From the NCBI RefSeq assembly GCF_000281085.1, contig NZ_JH767529.1:107290-171289 (forward strand): a stretch of DNA of 64,000 nt, written 5' to 3'. The DNA comes from Catenovulum agarivorans YM01. Lineage in GTDB: Bacteria > Pseudomonadota > Gammaproteobacteria > Enterobacterales > Alteromonadaceae. Position 1 is the first letter of the stretch, and the number at the start of each line of letters is the position of its first letter. Below the pieces are notes generated by a model. It was not told where the DNA came from. It did not search any database and was given only the letters and a program-made list of their open reading frames with translations. Made by a program: the position numbers and the translations under genes. Positions 27,660-37,588 of the stretch are shown here, piece by piece.

Positions 27660-28808
27660 TTATTCGCCCTGATTGATAAATTGATGGACATCTTTTGGTT
27701 GAACTAAATCGCCGGAGTTTATACCCCAAGCGTTGCGCTCGTAGGTAACCACTGCAGCAATTTGTTTTAAACTCATCTGTTTAGCAAAAGCTTGCATGGC
27801 CGTACCTTTTTTACCATTAACCACAATATCAATATGGCCGTTTACATCACCCAAGGTTATTGGGCTGTTAATTAATGATGGAAATACCCCTGGCAATCCA
27901 GCGCCATTGGCTTGATGACAAGCCGCACAGTACCCCATGTATGCCGCTTCACCTTCTTTCATCAACTCTTCAAAGCTCATGTTCATTGCCAATAATCTAG
28001 CTTCTTCTGCGGCAGCAGCAGCTTTAAGCGCTTTTTGCTGCGCCATCCACTCATCAAACTCTTCTGGTGGCAAAGCTTTGACCACTACAGGCATAAAACC
28101 ATGATCTTTACCGCATAATTCAGCACATTGACCACGGTAAATGCCGGGTTCGTTTACGCGAGTCCAAGCTTCATTAATAAAACCAGGGTTTGCATCTTTT
28201 TTCACAGCAAAATCAGGCACCCACCAACTATGAATTACATCATCTGAAGTCATTAAAAAACGGACTTTGCGGTTGGTTGGAATGACTAGCGGTTTATCCA
28301 CCTCGAGTAAATAGGTGTCCCCTTTTACCCATTTATTTTGGATTTGCTCCATTGGCGTCGACATCAAACTATAAAACTCAATGTCATCATCTAGGTATTT
28401 GTAATGCCATTTCCACTGTGAGCCAGTCACCACTATGCTAATGTCAGATTCGGAAGCATCTTCCATTTCAAACAAGGTTTTAGTGGCGGGGACTGCCATA
28501 CCAATCAAAATGAAAAACGGCACTATAGTCCATGCCACCTCGACTTTGAGGCTTTCATGAAAATTAGCCGCTTTTACCCCACGTGACTTTCGGTGAAACA
28601 CCATAGCCCATAGCATTACACCAAATACAGCAACACCAATGGCGATACAGATATAAAATATCGTCATATGCAGGTCATAAACTTTTTGGCTTATGTCAGT
28701 CACGCCAACCGGCAAGTTTAAATCACTCCGCTCGCTTGAGGCTAAACTCACAAAAGATAAACTGGACGCCATAACAGCGAAGATAGATGCAACAACTCTT
28801 TTGACCAC
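27660..28808 (-). CDS. ctaC: Cytochrome c oxidase subunit II with fused cytochrome c domain
   Basis: 382 residues: signal peptide (about 1-23), two membrane helices (about 45-70 and 92-112), and a cupredoxin CuA domain with ligands in GQCAELCGKDHGFM. A helical Ala-rich linker (about 245-270) joins a C-terminal cytochrome c domain with heme motif CAACH (294-298). The fusion indicates a caa3-type oxidase that accepts electrons through its own heme c. First gene of ctaC-ctaD-ctaG-ctaE. Confidence 0.96.
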   Translation of the reverse strand: MVKRVVASIFAVMASSLSFVSLASSERSDLNLPVGVTDISQKVYDLHMTIFYICIAIGVAVFGVMLWAMVFHRKSRGVKAANFHESLKVEVAWTIVPFFILIGMAVPATKTLFEMEDASESDISIVVTGSQWKWHYKYLDDDIEFYSLMSTPMEQIQNKWVKGDTYLLEVDKPLVIPTNRKVRFLMTSDDVIHSWWVPDFAVKKDANPGFINEAWTRVNEPGIYRGQCAELCGKDHGFMPVVVKALPPEEFDEWMAQQKALKAAAAAEEARLLAMNMSFEELMKEGEAAYMGYCAACHQANGAGLPGVFPSLINSPITLGDVNGHIDIVVNGKKGTAMQAFAKQMSLKQIAAVVTYERNAWGINSGDLVQPKDVHQFINQGE

Positions 28809-28918
28809 AGCTAAAACTCCTTGTTTTTTTGCTGATCAATTGGCGTGAATAAACTAGATTGTTAGCGCAACAATTCCCACATCAATTAATACAGCATTAG
28901 TTTTATTTTATGACTGCG

Positions 28919-28940
28919 TATGCAAACATGTGTTTACATA
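28919..28940. promoter_or_regulatory. Near-palindrome upstream of ctaC
   Basis: tatgcaaacatgtgtttacata is a 22-base imperfect palindrome 111 bp upstream of the ctaC start. Its position suits an operator controlling the oxidase operon; the regulator is not identifiable from sequence. Confidence 0.35.
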
Positions 28941-29078
28941 GGTTATGAATAAAAAATAGACAAGGTTTTGCATTAGATCCAATAACAAACAAAAATATTT
29001 TTATTTTTTAACAATTAAGCGAGGGGATTTATTGAATATTTGTTGAAAGGGAAAAGTAGAAATAGGCAAGAATATAGC

Positions 29079-29126
29079 AATAAAGCGGAGTGCGAGGTAA
29101 ATAACCACTAAACACTCGACTTTATT
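29079..29126 (-). terminator. Probable lexA terminator
   Basis: aataaagcggagtg (29079-29092) pairs with cactcgactttatt (29113-29126) with two mismatches. It lies 30 bp beyond the lexA stop codon on the same strand. Confidence 0.5.
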
Positions 29127-29155
29127 ACACAAAAAAGACTAGGGGAAAATTTTAA

Positions 29156-29779
29156 CTAAAAACCACCTGTACTTCTCACAACACCAACAGCTAAACCTTC
29201 AATGGCAAAAGGTGTTGTAGTTAAATCAACTTCAATTGGCGCAAAGTCAGGATTTTCTGCGATCAAGGTCACTTTATGGCCTTTTTGCTGGTAACGCTTA
29301 ACAGTTACATCATCTTCAACACGAGCAACCACCACTTGACCATTTTGAGCTGTTTGCGTTTTATGCACAGCCAACAAGTCGCCGTCTAGAATACCGACAT
29401 CTACCATACTGTCGCCGTGTACACGCAGTAAAAAGTCAGCGTTTGGTCTAAACAATGCAGGATCAACTTTATAGTGTTGTTCAACATGTTCAGTAGCCAA
29501 AATTGGGCTACCAGCCGCAACACGGCCAATGAGCGGTAAACCTTCTTCTTCAACTAAGTCACCATCTTGGGCGACTAAACGAATACCACGTGAAGTACCT
29601 GCCATAATCTCAATCACACCTTTTTTCGCTAACGCTTTTAAGTGTTCTTCTGCGGCATTGGGTGATTTAAAACCTAAAATTTTCGCTATTTCAGCACGCG
29701 TTGGTGGCATGCCAGTTTCTTGAATATTGTCTTTTATCAGCTGTAATATTTCGCTTTGTCTTGGCGTGAGTGGGCGCAT
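29156..29779 (-). CDS. lexA: LexA SOS repressor
   Basis: 207 residues from ATG 29779 ([15 protein letters not shown]); a longer open frame upstream runs through the operator and is not coding. Winged HTH at 1-70 ([26 protein letters not shown]), Ala-Gly self-cleavage site in VAAGSPI, catalytic Ser in GDSMVDVG and Lys in VTVKRYQ. It represses DNA repair genes until RecA-stimulated cleavage. A consensus SOS box upstream indicates autoregulation. Confidence 0.97.
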   Translation of the reverse strand: MRPLTPRQSEILQLIKDNIQETGMPPTRAEIAKILGFKSPNAAEEHLKALAKKGVIEIMAGTSRGIRLVAQDGDLVEEEGLPLIGRVAAGSPILATEHVEQHYKVDPALFRPNADFLLRVHGDSMVDVGILDGDLLAVHKTQTAQNGQVVVARVEDDVTVKRYQQKGHKVTLIAENPDFAPIEVDLTTTPFAIEGLAVGVVRSTGGF

Positions 29780-29808
29780 AACAATGTTTATCCATACAGT
29801 ACAAAGTA

Positions 29809-29824
29809 CTGTCAGTATATACAG
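29809..29824. promoter_or_regulatory. LexA-binding SOS box
   Basis: ctgtcagtatatacag fits CTG-N10-CAG; read on the minus strand it is ctgtatatactgacag, close to the gammaproteobacterial consensus. It is centred about 37 bp upstream of the lexA start codon and should mediate autorepression. Confidence 0.88.
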
Positions 29825-29932
29825 GCCAGATAAAAACACAAGCTAACTTTTAGCATTAAATAACATGTAAGAGTCAAATAAGGGATGTGCTACACTCATG
29901 TTGTGACTACAAATAAATAACTAGCAGAATTC

Positions 29933-32740
29933 ATGGAAGAAGAAATTACACAACTACAAAAAGAATTAGCCCAACTTAAAAGCCAATTTAACCAAAAAAT
30001 TGCTGATGTTGAACTTAGGTTGAATGCTCTTGTCGTCAAACAATCTAACCACTCCCCCACAAATATTGAAGTCAGCCATAGTGCTAAAGTAGACGAGGCT
30101 CCCGAGGCAATTTTCGATGCGAGTGTTGATAACACCCAAACAAAAACCAAACGCCCAACAAAGCTAAGTGTATTTATCACTTCACTCTTGCATATTATCT
30201 TTGAATGGTTTGCACCTGTTTACAATATTTACCTTTCTTATAAACAGCGCGGCATATTGGCAACTTTGCTCTTGACGGTAACAGGTATTGGATTAACGCT
30301 CGCTGGCTTTGCCTATTTAATGCAGTTGGTTATTGATCAGCTCGGTGCTGACAGTAAAGCCTTGTTGATGTGCATAGCTGCTTTATTCGTAATGGCAGTC
30401 GGAATTGGCTTAAAACTGAAAACGCGTTTTGATGAATTTGCTTCAGCAATCGTCGCTTTAGGCTTACTTCTAAGTTATACCACAGTATATTTTTCAGGCA
30501 GCGTATATAACTTGTTGCCTGAGCTTTGGGTGTTCCTGTTATATTTAATGATAGCCTCATTATGTCATACGCTCGCCTTGTGGTTGAATACAAAAGTAGT
30601 CAGTGCTTTAGGTATAATAGGTATTGCGATCATGCCAATCTTGTCTAATACCTTAAGCTTAGACCCTTTATACTATTTGTTATCACTAACATTTATTACA
30701 ACTAGCAGTTTGTTGTTAGCCTATAAATACTTAGGTCAATGGTTGGCAAACCTGACGCTGGCCTTTTCTATCGCGTCAATCGAGTGGCTAATAAATATCG
30801 ATAATATGCTGATCCCGCAATGGACTGTTGAACTCCTTTATTTAGTCTATTTTGCCTACATAGTTGCATCACTATACAGTAGACAAAAACCTGCTAAAGC
30901 CGCGCTTATTTTCCTCGCCACCGGCTTAGGCGCTTTTATATTGTTAAGTTGGCAAATCCCGACCCATTCACAATTAGTATTAAATGTCAGCTTAGGTTTC
31001 AATGCTTGTTTAGCCGCAGCAACAACCTGGATTTTTTATCGGTTTAATCGCCAGGTAGCAGCTATATTTTTGCTGATGTCTGCTGTCTGGATAGCAATGC
31101 TAATAATAAGTATGTTCAGCAATTCTTATTGGGGGATTGCCGGCGTGGTAGAAGGACTCATGTTACTGTTTATCGGACGACAGTATTCGATGCGCTCCAG
31201 CATAAATCAGGGACAAATACTGACAGTTGTCGCTATCATTTATTCGCTGGCGGCACTCAGCCAATATTTCCCATTACCTGCTTTGGCTACACTAGATGGT
31301 TGGATCATATCTTTGTTTATTTTGTTGAGTATGGCAATTTGGTGTCGCTTAATTACTAACAGGCGTGTCTTTAACAATTTCAGCAAAAACACCATCAAAC
31401 CTAACTTACAGCTAATTGAAATTATTTGGCTAACAATTTTGCTTATTTGTGCTGGCGCTATTTATTTGGGTGATTACACTGGTGCTTTAGTACTTGTGCT
31501 GCAAGGTTTAATCTTATTGAGAGCAAAACATTGCAAACAAGTTGCTATCGAAATTTTTGCTGCCGCTCTGATCATTGTGCCGCTCGCTTATATAGTCAAA
31601 GGAAAGTTACAAGTAGATAGTTTCCATTTTATGCAATTGCCTATTTACGCCAAACTAGCAACAATTTCAGCATTCTTACAACTGTGGTTATGGTCTGAAT
31701 TTTATCGTCGCTATCACCCGACAAGTGCAATAAGTCACTACGCGGAACACGCCAGAATTCTATTTTATCTGTTAATCCCTGTTTGTTGGTTAGCGTCAGC
31801 TTATAGACGTTGGGAGCTAGATATATTAACCCTACTTTGGCTATCACCTGCACTTGCATTTTGGCTAGCACAAAAAGTTAAACACCAATATCTTCACCAA
31901 CAAACAAAAGTATTAACCATATTAAGTTGTTTAATATTAATAGTCGCAACTCTGCAGCTAAACGCGCTAAACAGCATGGTTGCGATATCGGGTTACACAG
32001 CCTTCTTCACCACAGCTTATTTTCTGAATAAACGAGCCCAACATCCGACACAAGAATTAATTTGTAGTTGGGGATTAATAACCTTAGGTTTTGTCCTACC
32101 ACAACTCGTTGTAAATTTTACCAATGAGGCTTTTTATGGTTTTGTCACTGCTGCAGTTTATTGGGCTATGCTGTTAAATATACTCACTATATCCAGATAT
32201 GCGCATAACAATGCTTCGCTGATAGCTGTAACTAACTTAATCATTATTTGCATCAGTTGGCTGCTTATTTTCTTTGAAGCTCGTTACGCCGCCATACCTG
32301 CAATCTTTGTTGCAATAGCATTATATAAAAAGTCTAGTCGATTTATGCAGTCTCCTTTTGGTAGTCGGCTAAAAGCAAAAACAGAGTTATTGTTACACTC
32401 TATCTTGGCGACCACATATGTTCTGCTATTGTCACAATTAAATAACTACAAACTCGACTTGTTAATTGCGCCTTTATTGGCAATTCATGGCGCAGCAATC
32501 CTCTTTACTCAAGATAAACAAGTTAGCACGGTTCGATTTAGTTTTGCGTTAATTGCTTTAGGCATTGCTAAACTGGCAATAGTTGATGCGGCTAATGCTT
32601 TATTATGGCAAAAAGTCATTTTGTTTATGGGAATCGGCATATTTATTTTGCTCGCTACATTTTGGTATCAAAAATTAATCAGCGGTAAAGTAAACCAACA
32701 CCAAGTTGAGCAGCCCGAACAAATATCCGTAGAAAGATAA
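29933..32740 (+). CDS. DUF2339-family large multi-pass membrane protein
   Basis: 935 residues. An N-terminal coiled coil (about 1-38, MEEEITQLQKELAQLKSQF) is followed by a polar linker and then, from about residue 80, more than twenty hydrophobic helices to the end. This is the architecture of DUF2339 membrane proteins, whose function is unknown (a cell-envelope role is often guessed). There is no catalytic motif I can name. A terminator-like hairpin (32758-32788) separates it from plsB. Confidence 0.85.
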   Translation: MEEEITQLQKELAQLKSQFNQKIADVELRLNALVVKQSNHSPTNIEVSHSAKVDEAPEAIFDASVDNTQTKTKRPTKLSVFITSLLHIIFEWFAPVYNIYLSYKQRGILATLLLTVTGIGLTLAGFAYLMQLVIDQLGADSKALLMCIAALFVMAVGIGLKLKTRFDEFASAIVALGLLLSYTTVYFSGSVYNLLPELWVFLLYLMIASLCHTLALWLNTKVVSALGIIGIAIMPILSNTLSLDPLYYLLSLTFITTSSLLLAYKYLGQWLANLTLAFSIASIEWLINIDNMLIPQWTVELLYLVYFAYIVASLYSRQKPAKAALIFLATGLGAFILLSWQIPTHSQLVLNVSLGFNACLAAATTWIFYRFNRQVAAIFLLMSAVWIAMLIISMFSNSYWGIAGVVEGLMLLFIGRQYSMRSSINQGQILTVVAIIYSLAALSQYFPLPALATLDGWIISLFILLSMAIWCRLITNRRVFNNFSKNTIKPNLQLIEIIWLTILLICAGAIYLGDYTGALVLVLQGLILLRAKHCKQVAIEIFAAALIIVPLAYIVKGKLQVDSFHFMQLPIYAKLATISAFLQLWLWSEFYRRYHPTSAISHYAEHARILFYLLIPVCWLASAYRRWELDILTLLWLSPALAFWLAQKVKHQYLHQQTKVLTILSCLILIVATLQLNALNSMVAISGYTAFFTTAYFLNKRAQHPTQELICSWGLITLGFVLPQLVVNFTNEAFYGFVTAAVYWAMLLNILTISRYAHNNASLIAVTNLIIICISWLLIFFEARYAAIPAIFVAIALYKKSSRFMQSPFGSRLKAKTELLLHSILATTYVLLLSQLNNYKLDLLIAPLLAIHGAAILFTQDKQVSTVRFSFALIALGIAKLAIVDAANALLWQKVILFMGIGIFILLATFWYQKLISGKVNQHQVEQPEQISVER

Positions 32741-32757
32741 GTATGTGTAGAGTGAAG

Positions 32758-32788
32758 TTGCCGTGCTACAATAACGGCAAATTTTTTT
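32758..32788 (+). terminator. Intrinsic terminator after the DUF2339 gene
   Basis: ttgccgt (32758-32764) pairs with acggcaa (32774-32780), followed by a run of seven T residues. It ends only 15 bp before the plsB start, so it could also attenuate plsB. Confidence 0.75.
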
Positions 32789-32802
32789 CTACTTGTTCTT
32801 AG

Positions 32803-35259
32803 ATGACTGACTACAAAAAGCTATTCAGCTATTTAATTGAATACCCCACACGCTTGTTTACAAAGTCAAAATTGGTATTAGGCCAATTTGATAAACTCGC
32901 ACAAGACTGTGGTACACAGCCAATTTTTTATGTATTAAAACACGACTCGATAACCGATTTATTGGTGTTAAAACGAGCCTGTAGCAAAGCTGGTTTACCT
33001 AGCCCATTTAAACCGGTAAAAATTGGTGAACAGCTGTTTCGCCGCTACGTGTGTTTAGATAAATTACAACCTGTATTACAAAAATCGTCCGGTGAAACCG
33101 ACGCAAAAGCCCAAATACAAACCGTATTGGATTTGCACACAACCAATACTGATTTAGATGCTAAACTTGTGCCTTGTTTTGTCGCATGGGGACGCTCACC
33201 AGGTGTTGAAACCAACAACATAAAAACCTTGTTCAACGACCAAAGAAAACCTAGTTGGTTGAAAAAATTCTTTATCGTATTATTTTCCGGTCGAGACAAC
33301 TTCATTTCAATAAATGAACCACTATCCATTCGTCATGTTGTTGAAAACTATGGTTCAGATGCTGAAATCAGCCATAAATTGTTACGTGTTGCGCGTTTTC
33401 ATTTCCAACGTCAACGTCTTGCTATGGCAGGACCCCGTTTATGGCAACGCGATAATTTAATAACTTCGTTGTTAGCTTCTCCTGTGATTAAAAAAGCAAT
33501 TGAAGACGAAGCGAAAAGTAAAAATATTTCAATCGAAAAAGCCCGGCAAACAGCAAAAGTGTATTTAGACGAAATGTCCGCCGACTATCGTGAAAGCCAC
33601 ATTAGACTACTTGATCGTATTATGACTTGGGTTTGGAACAAACTCTATTCTGGTCTTGAAGTTAAAAATGGCGATGCTGTACGTAAACTCGCACAAGAAG
33701 GCCACGAACTTATCTATGTACCTTGTCATCGCAGCCATATGGATTACCTACTGCTCACTTATGTAATTTATTATCAAGGTTTAGTGCCCCCTCATATCGC
33801 AGCTGGGGTTAATTTAAACTTTTGGCCTATGGGTCCAATATTCCGTCGTGCCGGTGCGTTTTTTATCCGCCGCTCATTCCGCGGCAATAAACTTTATTCA
33901 GAGACATTTCGTGAATATTTAGCACAGCTCATTAGTAAAGGTTATGCCATCAAGTTTTATCCTGAATCAGGCCGTTCGCGCACAGGGCGTTTATTAAAAC
34001 CTAAAACCGGCATGTTGGCTATGACAGTGCAAACCATGCTAAGAAATCTTGAACGACCAGTCACCTTAGTACCTGTATATATAGGTTACGAGCACGTCAT
34101 GGAAGTAAAAACTTATTTGCGTGAATTAAAAGGTGAAAAGAAGAAAAAAGAGTCATGGTTACATTTATTTTCTATCTTAAAAAATTTACGTCACTTCGGT
34201 AGAGGTTATGTAAATTTCGGTCAGCCAATTCAACTGAATAAAGATATGACTGAATATCAAGCTGATTGGAAAAAAGATTGTGATCCCTATTACCCACCTA
34301 AACCAGCTTGGTTAAATGGTTACATCACTGACTTAAGTGAAAAAATAATGCGCAATATCAACCATGCGGCGGCTTTAAATGGCGTGACCTTAACCGCAAT
34401 GACATTGGCTCTTGCCAACAAACAAACGCTTTTCAGAGACGATTTAGAGTCGCAATTAGCTTTACTGATAGATTTACACAAAAATGACTCTCCATTTAAC
34501 AATATGACATTGCCGCCAGAAGATAATGTTGTTGATCTGGTCAACAACGCATTAAAAATGGAAAAGTTTGTTGAAGAAAAAGGTGAACAAATTACGGTTG
34601 GCATAGCGACAGAACAAGTTGTAGAAATGAGTTATTATCGCAATAACATTATTCACTTGTACGTTATTCCTTCTATCATTGCGGCTATCTTGCTGGAAAA
34701 CGCTAGCGTTGACAAACAACAAATCTACCAAGTTGTTCAGCAGATAGCACCTATACTCGGCAACGAGTACTTCTTTAGTGTTGATGAAACAGCATTAAAC
34801 AAGCACATAGACCATTGTTTGCAAACAATGCAAAATTACCAAGTGATCGACCTGCAAGGCGAGAAAGTGTCTGCTGTAGACCATGCTCAACCACCATATT
34901 TACAGCTACATTTGCTTAGTTTGATTGCACAAGAAACCCTACAAAGATACGCTATTGTGCTGCAAACCTTAGAAGCTCACCCGAATGGATTAAGCCGCTC
35001 TGAGCTTGAGCGCACAGCGCAAGAAGCAGCTAAATATTTAGCAAAAATGCATGATATTAAAGGGCCAGAATTTACTGACAAATCTATCTTGACTCAATTT
35101 GTTGGAGAGTTAAAAGACAGAGAGCTGATTGTCATTAAAGAAGAAGGACGTTTTATTGCATCGCCTGCATTGGCTCAACTAGCGGAAGTGATCTTCGATT
35201 TAATTGATGGTGATGTGTTTAATACCATACGCCATGCTTCTGCCGATAAAGGTGAATAA
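32803..35259 (+). CDS. plsB: Glycerol-3-phosphate 1-O-acyltransferase
   Basis: 818-residue membrane-associated acyltransferase catalysing the first step of phospholipid synthesis from acyl-ACP or acyl-CoA. The four acyltransferase blocks are visible: the HRSHMDYLLL catalytic HX4D motif near residues 306-315, the FFIRRSFRGN block, the YPESGRSRTGRLL block and VTLVPVYIGYE. Length matches E. coli PlsB (807). No strong ribosome binding site precedes the ATG. Confidence 0.96.
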   Translation: MTDYKKLFSYLIEYPTRLFTKSKLVLGQFDKLAQDCGTQPIFYVLKHDSITDLLVLKRACSKAGLPSPFKPVKIGEQLFRRYVCLDKLQPVLQKSSGETDAKAQIQTVLDLHTTNTDLDAKLVPCFVAWGRSPGVETNNIKTLFNDQRKPSWLKKFFIVLFSGRDNFISINEPLSIRHVVENYGSDAEISHKLLRVARFHFQRQRLAMAGPRLWQRDNLITSLLASPVIKKAIEDEAKSKNISIEKARQTAKVYLDEMSADYRESHIRLLDRIMTWVWNKLYSGLEVKNGDAVRKLAQEGHELIYVPCHRSHMDYLLLTYVIYYQGLVPPHIAAGVNLNFWPMGPIFRRAGAFFIRRSFRGNKLYSETFREYLAQLISKGYAIKFYPESGRSRTGRLLKPKTGMLAMTVQTMLRNLERPVTLVPVYIGYEHVMEVKTYLRELKGEKKKKESWLHLFSILKNLRHFGRGYVNFGQPIQLNKDMTEYQADWKKDCDPYYPPKPAWLNGYITDLSEKIMRNINHAAALNGVTLTAMTLALANKQTLFRDDLESQLALLIDLHKNDSPFNNMTLPPEDNVVDLVNNALKMEKFVEEKGEQITVGIATEQVVEMSYYRNNIIHLYVIPSIIAAILLENASVDKQQIYQVVQQIAPILGNEYFFSVDETALNKHIDHCLQTMQNYQVIDLQGEKVSAVDHAQPPYLQLHLLSLIAQETLQRYAIVLQTLEAHPNGLSRSELERTAQEAAKYLAKMHDIKGPEFTDKSILTQFVGELKDRELIVIKEEGRFIASPALAQLAEVIFDLIDGDVFNTIRHASADKGE

Positions 35260-35282
35260 GCCCCTTTGTCGCGAATCATAAC

Positions 35283-35313
35283 TGAGGACAGCAAACAGCT
35301 GTCCTCATTTTTC
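35283..35313. terminator. Bidirectional terminator plsB / prkB
   Basis: tgaggacagc and gctgtcctca form a perfect 10-bp stem with a five-base loop (35283-35307), followed by five T residues on the plus strand. It lies between the convergent plsB and phosphoribulokinase-family genes. Confidence 0.88.
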
Positions 35314-35330
35314 CAGTTACATCCCCTTTG

Positions 35331-36224
35331 CTAGCGCAATAACCAATCTGTAGGGGTGATTTTTTTACCTTTGCGTTTCATTAAATCTTCAATTAGCGGG
35401 GTAATAATCAACTCCATAGCCAAGCCCATTTTGCCACCGGGCACAACCATAGTATTCACTCTCGACATAAAAGCGCCATCAATCATATTTAAATAATATG
35501 GGAAGTCGACACCTTTGGTACCTCGAAAACGGATCACAACAAAACTTTCATCTAAGCTTGGAATATCTTTCGCCGAGAATGGGTTAGAGGTATCAACTGT
35601 AGGTACACGCTGAAAGTTAATATGGGTACGGCTAAATTGCGGGGTAATATAATTTATATAGTCGTCCATACTGCGTACAATAGACGCCATCACAGCTTCA
35701 TGGCTATGACCTCTGTCAGTTGTGTCGCGAATAATTTTTTGAATCCATTCCAAGTTAACAATAGGCACCATGCCTATCAGCAAATCAACTTGCTCAGCGA
35801 CATTTACCTCATCATTAACCACACCACCGTGTAAACCTTCATAGAACAGCAAGTCAGATTCAGGTAGTTCCTGCCAAGGAGTAAAGGTACCCGGCATTTG
35901 ATTATACGGCACTGCTTCATCAAACGAGTGTAGATAACGGCGTAAACGGCCACTACCACTATCGCCGTAAGTTTTAAACAGCTCTTCTAGCAAAGCAAAA
36001 TCATTTGCTTCAGGGCCAAAATAGCTAATATGACGACCTTGCTCTTCAGCTTTACGGATTTCAACTTCCATTTCAGCACGGGTAAATCGATGGAAGCTGT
36101 CACCTTCCACCTCTGCGGCTTTAATATCGAAACTACGAAATATATGGCGAAACGCCTTAGTTGTAGTTGACGTGCCTGCGCCCGACGAGCCAGTAATCGC
36201 AATAATAGGATGCTTTGCTGACAT
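35331..36224 (-). CDS. prkB: Phosphoribulokinase-family protein (PrkB-like)
   Basis: 297 residues from ATG 36224 (MSAKHPIIAITGSSGAG); an upstream in-frame start would add 18 hydrophobic residues with no family match. P-loop GSSGAGTSTT near 12-21, then DSFHRFTRAEM and YEGLHGGVV. It resembles the PrkB proteins of heterotrophic gammaproteobacteria, uridine-kinase-like P-loop kinases with no Calvin cycle context; the true substrate is uncertain. Confidence 0.9.
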   Translation of the reverse strand: MSAKHPIIAITGSSGAGTSTTTKAFRHIFRSFDIKAAEVEGDSFHRFTRAEMEVEIRKAEEQGRHISYFGPEANDFALLEELFKTYGDSGSGRLRRYLHSFDEAVPYNQMPGTFTPWQELPESDLLFYEGLHGGVVNDEVNVAEQVDLLIGMVPIVNLEWIQKIIRDTTDRGHSHEAVMASIVRSMDDYINYITPQFSRTHINFQRVPTVDTSNPFSAKDIPSLDESFVVIRFRGTKGVDFPYYLNMIDGAFMSRVNTMVVPGGKMGLAMELIITPLIEDLMKRKGKKITPTDWLLR

Positions 36225-36338
36225 ACACTGGTTACTCAAGACATAAATTAAGATGCCTAATTTAACCACAGTCGGCATAGAAAAAGCGACACTAAATCGA
36301 AATTTCCACGTTAACTACAACAATTAAATAGAGCTAAA

Positions 36339-36686
36339 TTATAGCTGGGCCAATATTGCTCGCTGCTCACTGTCACTCAGTTCAGAAAATTGACTAATCA
36401 GGGCGCGAATGAGCTTAGACTTATTGGTCTGATGTGTTTCAGCTAATAAGTTTAGCTCTGCAATGCAATCAATATTCAACGAAAATGTCGCATTTTTACG
36501 CGCAGATAGTTCACTCATCCCTTTGTCATTTTTACCATCTACCACAGTTAATTGTGGTGGAAAGATAAAACTTTGCCGTCCGTGGGTATAGTTATCTACA
36601 TCATCAATAAAATCATCTACGTCAAATTCAGCTAACTTATACGGCTTTGAGCAAGTTTTCTTCAGATCGGCCATGCCCATAATCAT
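36339..36686 (-). CDS. Ribbon-helix-helix-like partner of ParA
   Basis: 115 residues (ATG 36680 has better spacing to the GAGG upstream than ATG 36686). The first half is acidic and polar. Residues about 64-100 (ARKNATFSLNIDCIAELNLL, then THQTNKSKLIRALI) look like a ribbon-helix-helix DNA-binding fold. It overlaps the 3' end of the ParA gene by about 50 bp and probably acts as the centromere-binding or regulatory partner. I cannot name the family. Confidence 0.72.
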   Translation of the reverse strand: MIMGMADLKKTCSKPYKLAEFDVDDFIDDVDNYTHGRQSFIFPPQLTVVDGKNDKGMSELSARKNATFSLNIDCIAELNLLAETHQTNKSKLIRALISQFSELSDSEQRAILAQL

Positions 36687-37338
36687 CTACCTCAATTGGC
36701 AAGTTCATCACTTCTTGAATAATCGAACGAATTTCTTCAGCGGCTTTTCCTTGCGGATCTTGTTCAATCACTGAAGAGCCTTGTTCTTCGCTATCGTCAT
36801 AAACATTGCGGCTAAAAGTCACTGAATTGAGTACATTTAAACCATAACTTTTACAGACGTCTTTAGCTTCAAGAATTCGATTGGCTTGATTAGGCAATGA
36901 CGGACATTGCGTCATAACCACAGCTTCGCGCATGTTGGGGTTGATCATTTTACAAGTATTAATCAGCTCTTCGACATGCGGGACAGTTTTTAAATCACGA
37001 CGTTTTGGACGCATTGGGATTAATACGTGAGTTGCTACCGAAAGTGCTGAACGCAAAGTTGCACTGTCTCGGCCACCACAGTCAATAATGACACAATCGT
37101 AATTACGTTCAAATCCTTGCAGTTCATAACGAACTTTACCAAACAATTGCACACAACTGATCCATTCAAGTTCAGGGCTGCTATGGCGGGTTTGGATCCA
37201 ATCTGATGTGGTTTTTTGCGGGTCACAATCTACTAACATTACGTTAGCGCCTTTTTCTTTGGCTAAATATACTGCGATGTTTTGTGCTAAGCAGCTTTTA
37301 CCACTGCCGCCTTTTTCTCCACCAACTAACAAAATCAT
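36637..37338 (-). CDS. ParA-family partition ATPase
   Basis: 233 residues from ATG 37338, chosen because the deviant Walker A motif GGEKGGSGKSCLAQN then begins at residue 6; an upstream start would add 12 residues. LVDCDPQKTTSDW and VIIDCGGRDSATLR are the A' and Walker B regions. There is no N-terminal HTH, as in small plasmid type Ib ParA proteins. With the overlapping RHH gene it forms a plasmid-like partition pair in a chromosomal setting. Confidence 0.9.
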   Translation of the reverse strand: MILLVGGEKGGSGKSCLAQNIAVYLAKEKGANVMLVDCDPQKTTSDWIQTRHSSPELEWISCVQLFGKVRYELQGFERNYDCVIIDCGGRDSATLRSALSVATHVLIPMRPKRRDLKTVPHVEELINTCKMINPNMREAVVMTQCPSLPNQANRILEAKDVCKSYGLNVLNSVTFSRNVYDDSEEQGSSVIEQDPQGKAAEEIRSIIQEVMNLPIEVDDYGHGRSEENLLKAV

Positions 37339-37397
37339 AACTACTATCCTCTTGGTACAAGCAACGAAGACCACTTCGCTACCAATGAATATATGAA

Positions 37398-37414
37398 CAA
37401 CAAACCATTTGTTG
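37398..37414. promoter_or_regulatory. Palindrome upstream of the ParA gene
   Basis: caacaaa-cca-tttgttg is a perfect 7-bp inverted repeat 60 bp upstream of the ParA start. It is a candidate operator or centromere half for the RHH protein. Confidence 0.4.
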
Positions 37415-37527
37415 CTTATACAGTGTAGCCAGAGTTGATTTCTTTTGTTAGATCATTTTGGAACTAAAACAGTTTATTTTATAACCAGCTCACAAAATAA
37501 AAATTAAATTCTGCTAATCAATAAAAT

Positions 37528-37566
37528 AGCCTAACTGCAAACTTACATTACGCTGTCAATTAGGCT
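37528..37566 (-). terminator. Terminator of the ATP-grasp / alpha-E cluster
   Basis: agcctaa (37528-37534) pairs with ttaggct (37560-37566). On the minus strand it is followed by an AT-rich tract (attttatt), 22 bp beyond the alpha-E gene stop. Confidence 0.6.
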
Positions 37567-37588
37567 GTTATATTCACGCGAGCAAACT

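Larger units (their letters stand above)
28809..29155. other. Intergenic region ctaC-lexA, no gene
   Basis: This 347-bp AT-rich gap has no supported coding sequence. It holds a near-palindrome (28919-28940) and other promoter-like AT tracts upstream of ctaC, and the probable lexA terminator (29079-29126). Confidence 0.7.

Noticed and set aside
29780..29839. N-terminal extension of LexA upstream of ATG 29779
   Set aside because: The extension covers the SOS box, and LexA begins MRPLTPRQ at ATG 29779, so it is operator DNA and not coding.
35331..36224. Calvin cycle phosphoribulokinase
   Set aside because: No RuBisCO or other Calvin cycle gene is in view, and the sequence resembles the PrkB-type proteins of heterotrophs.
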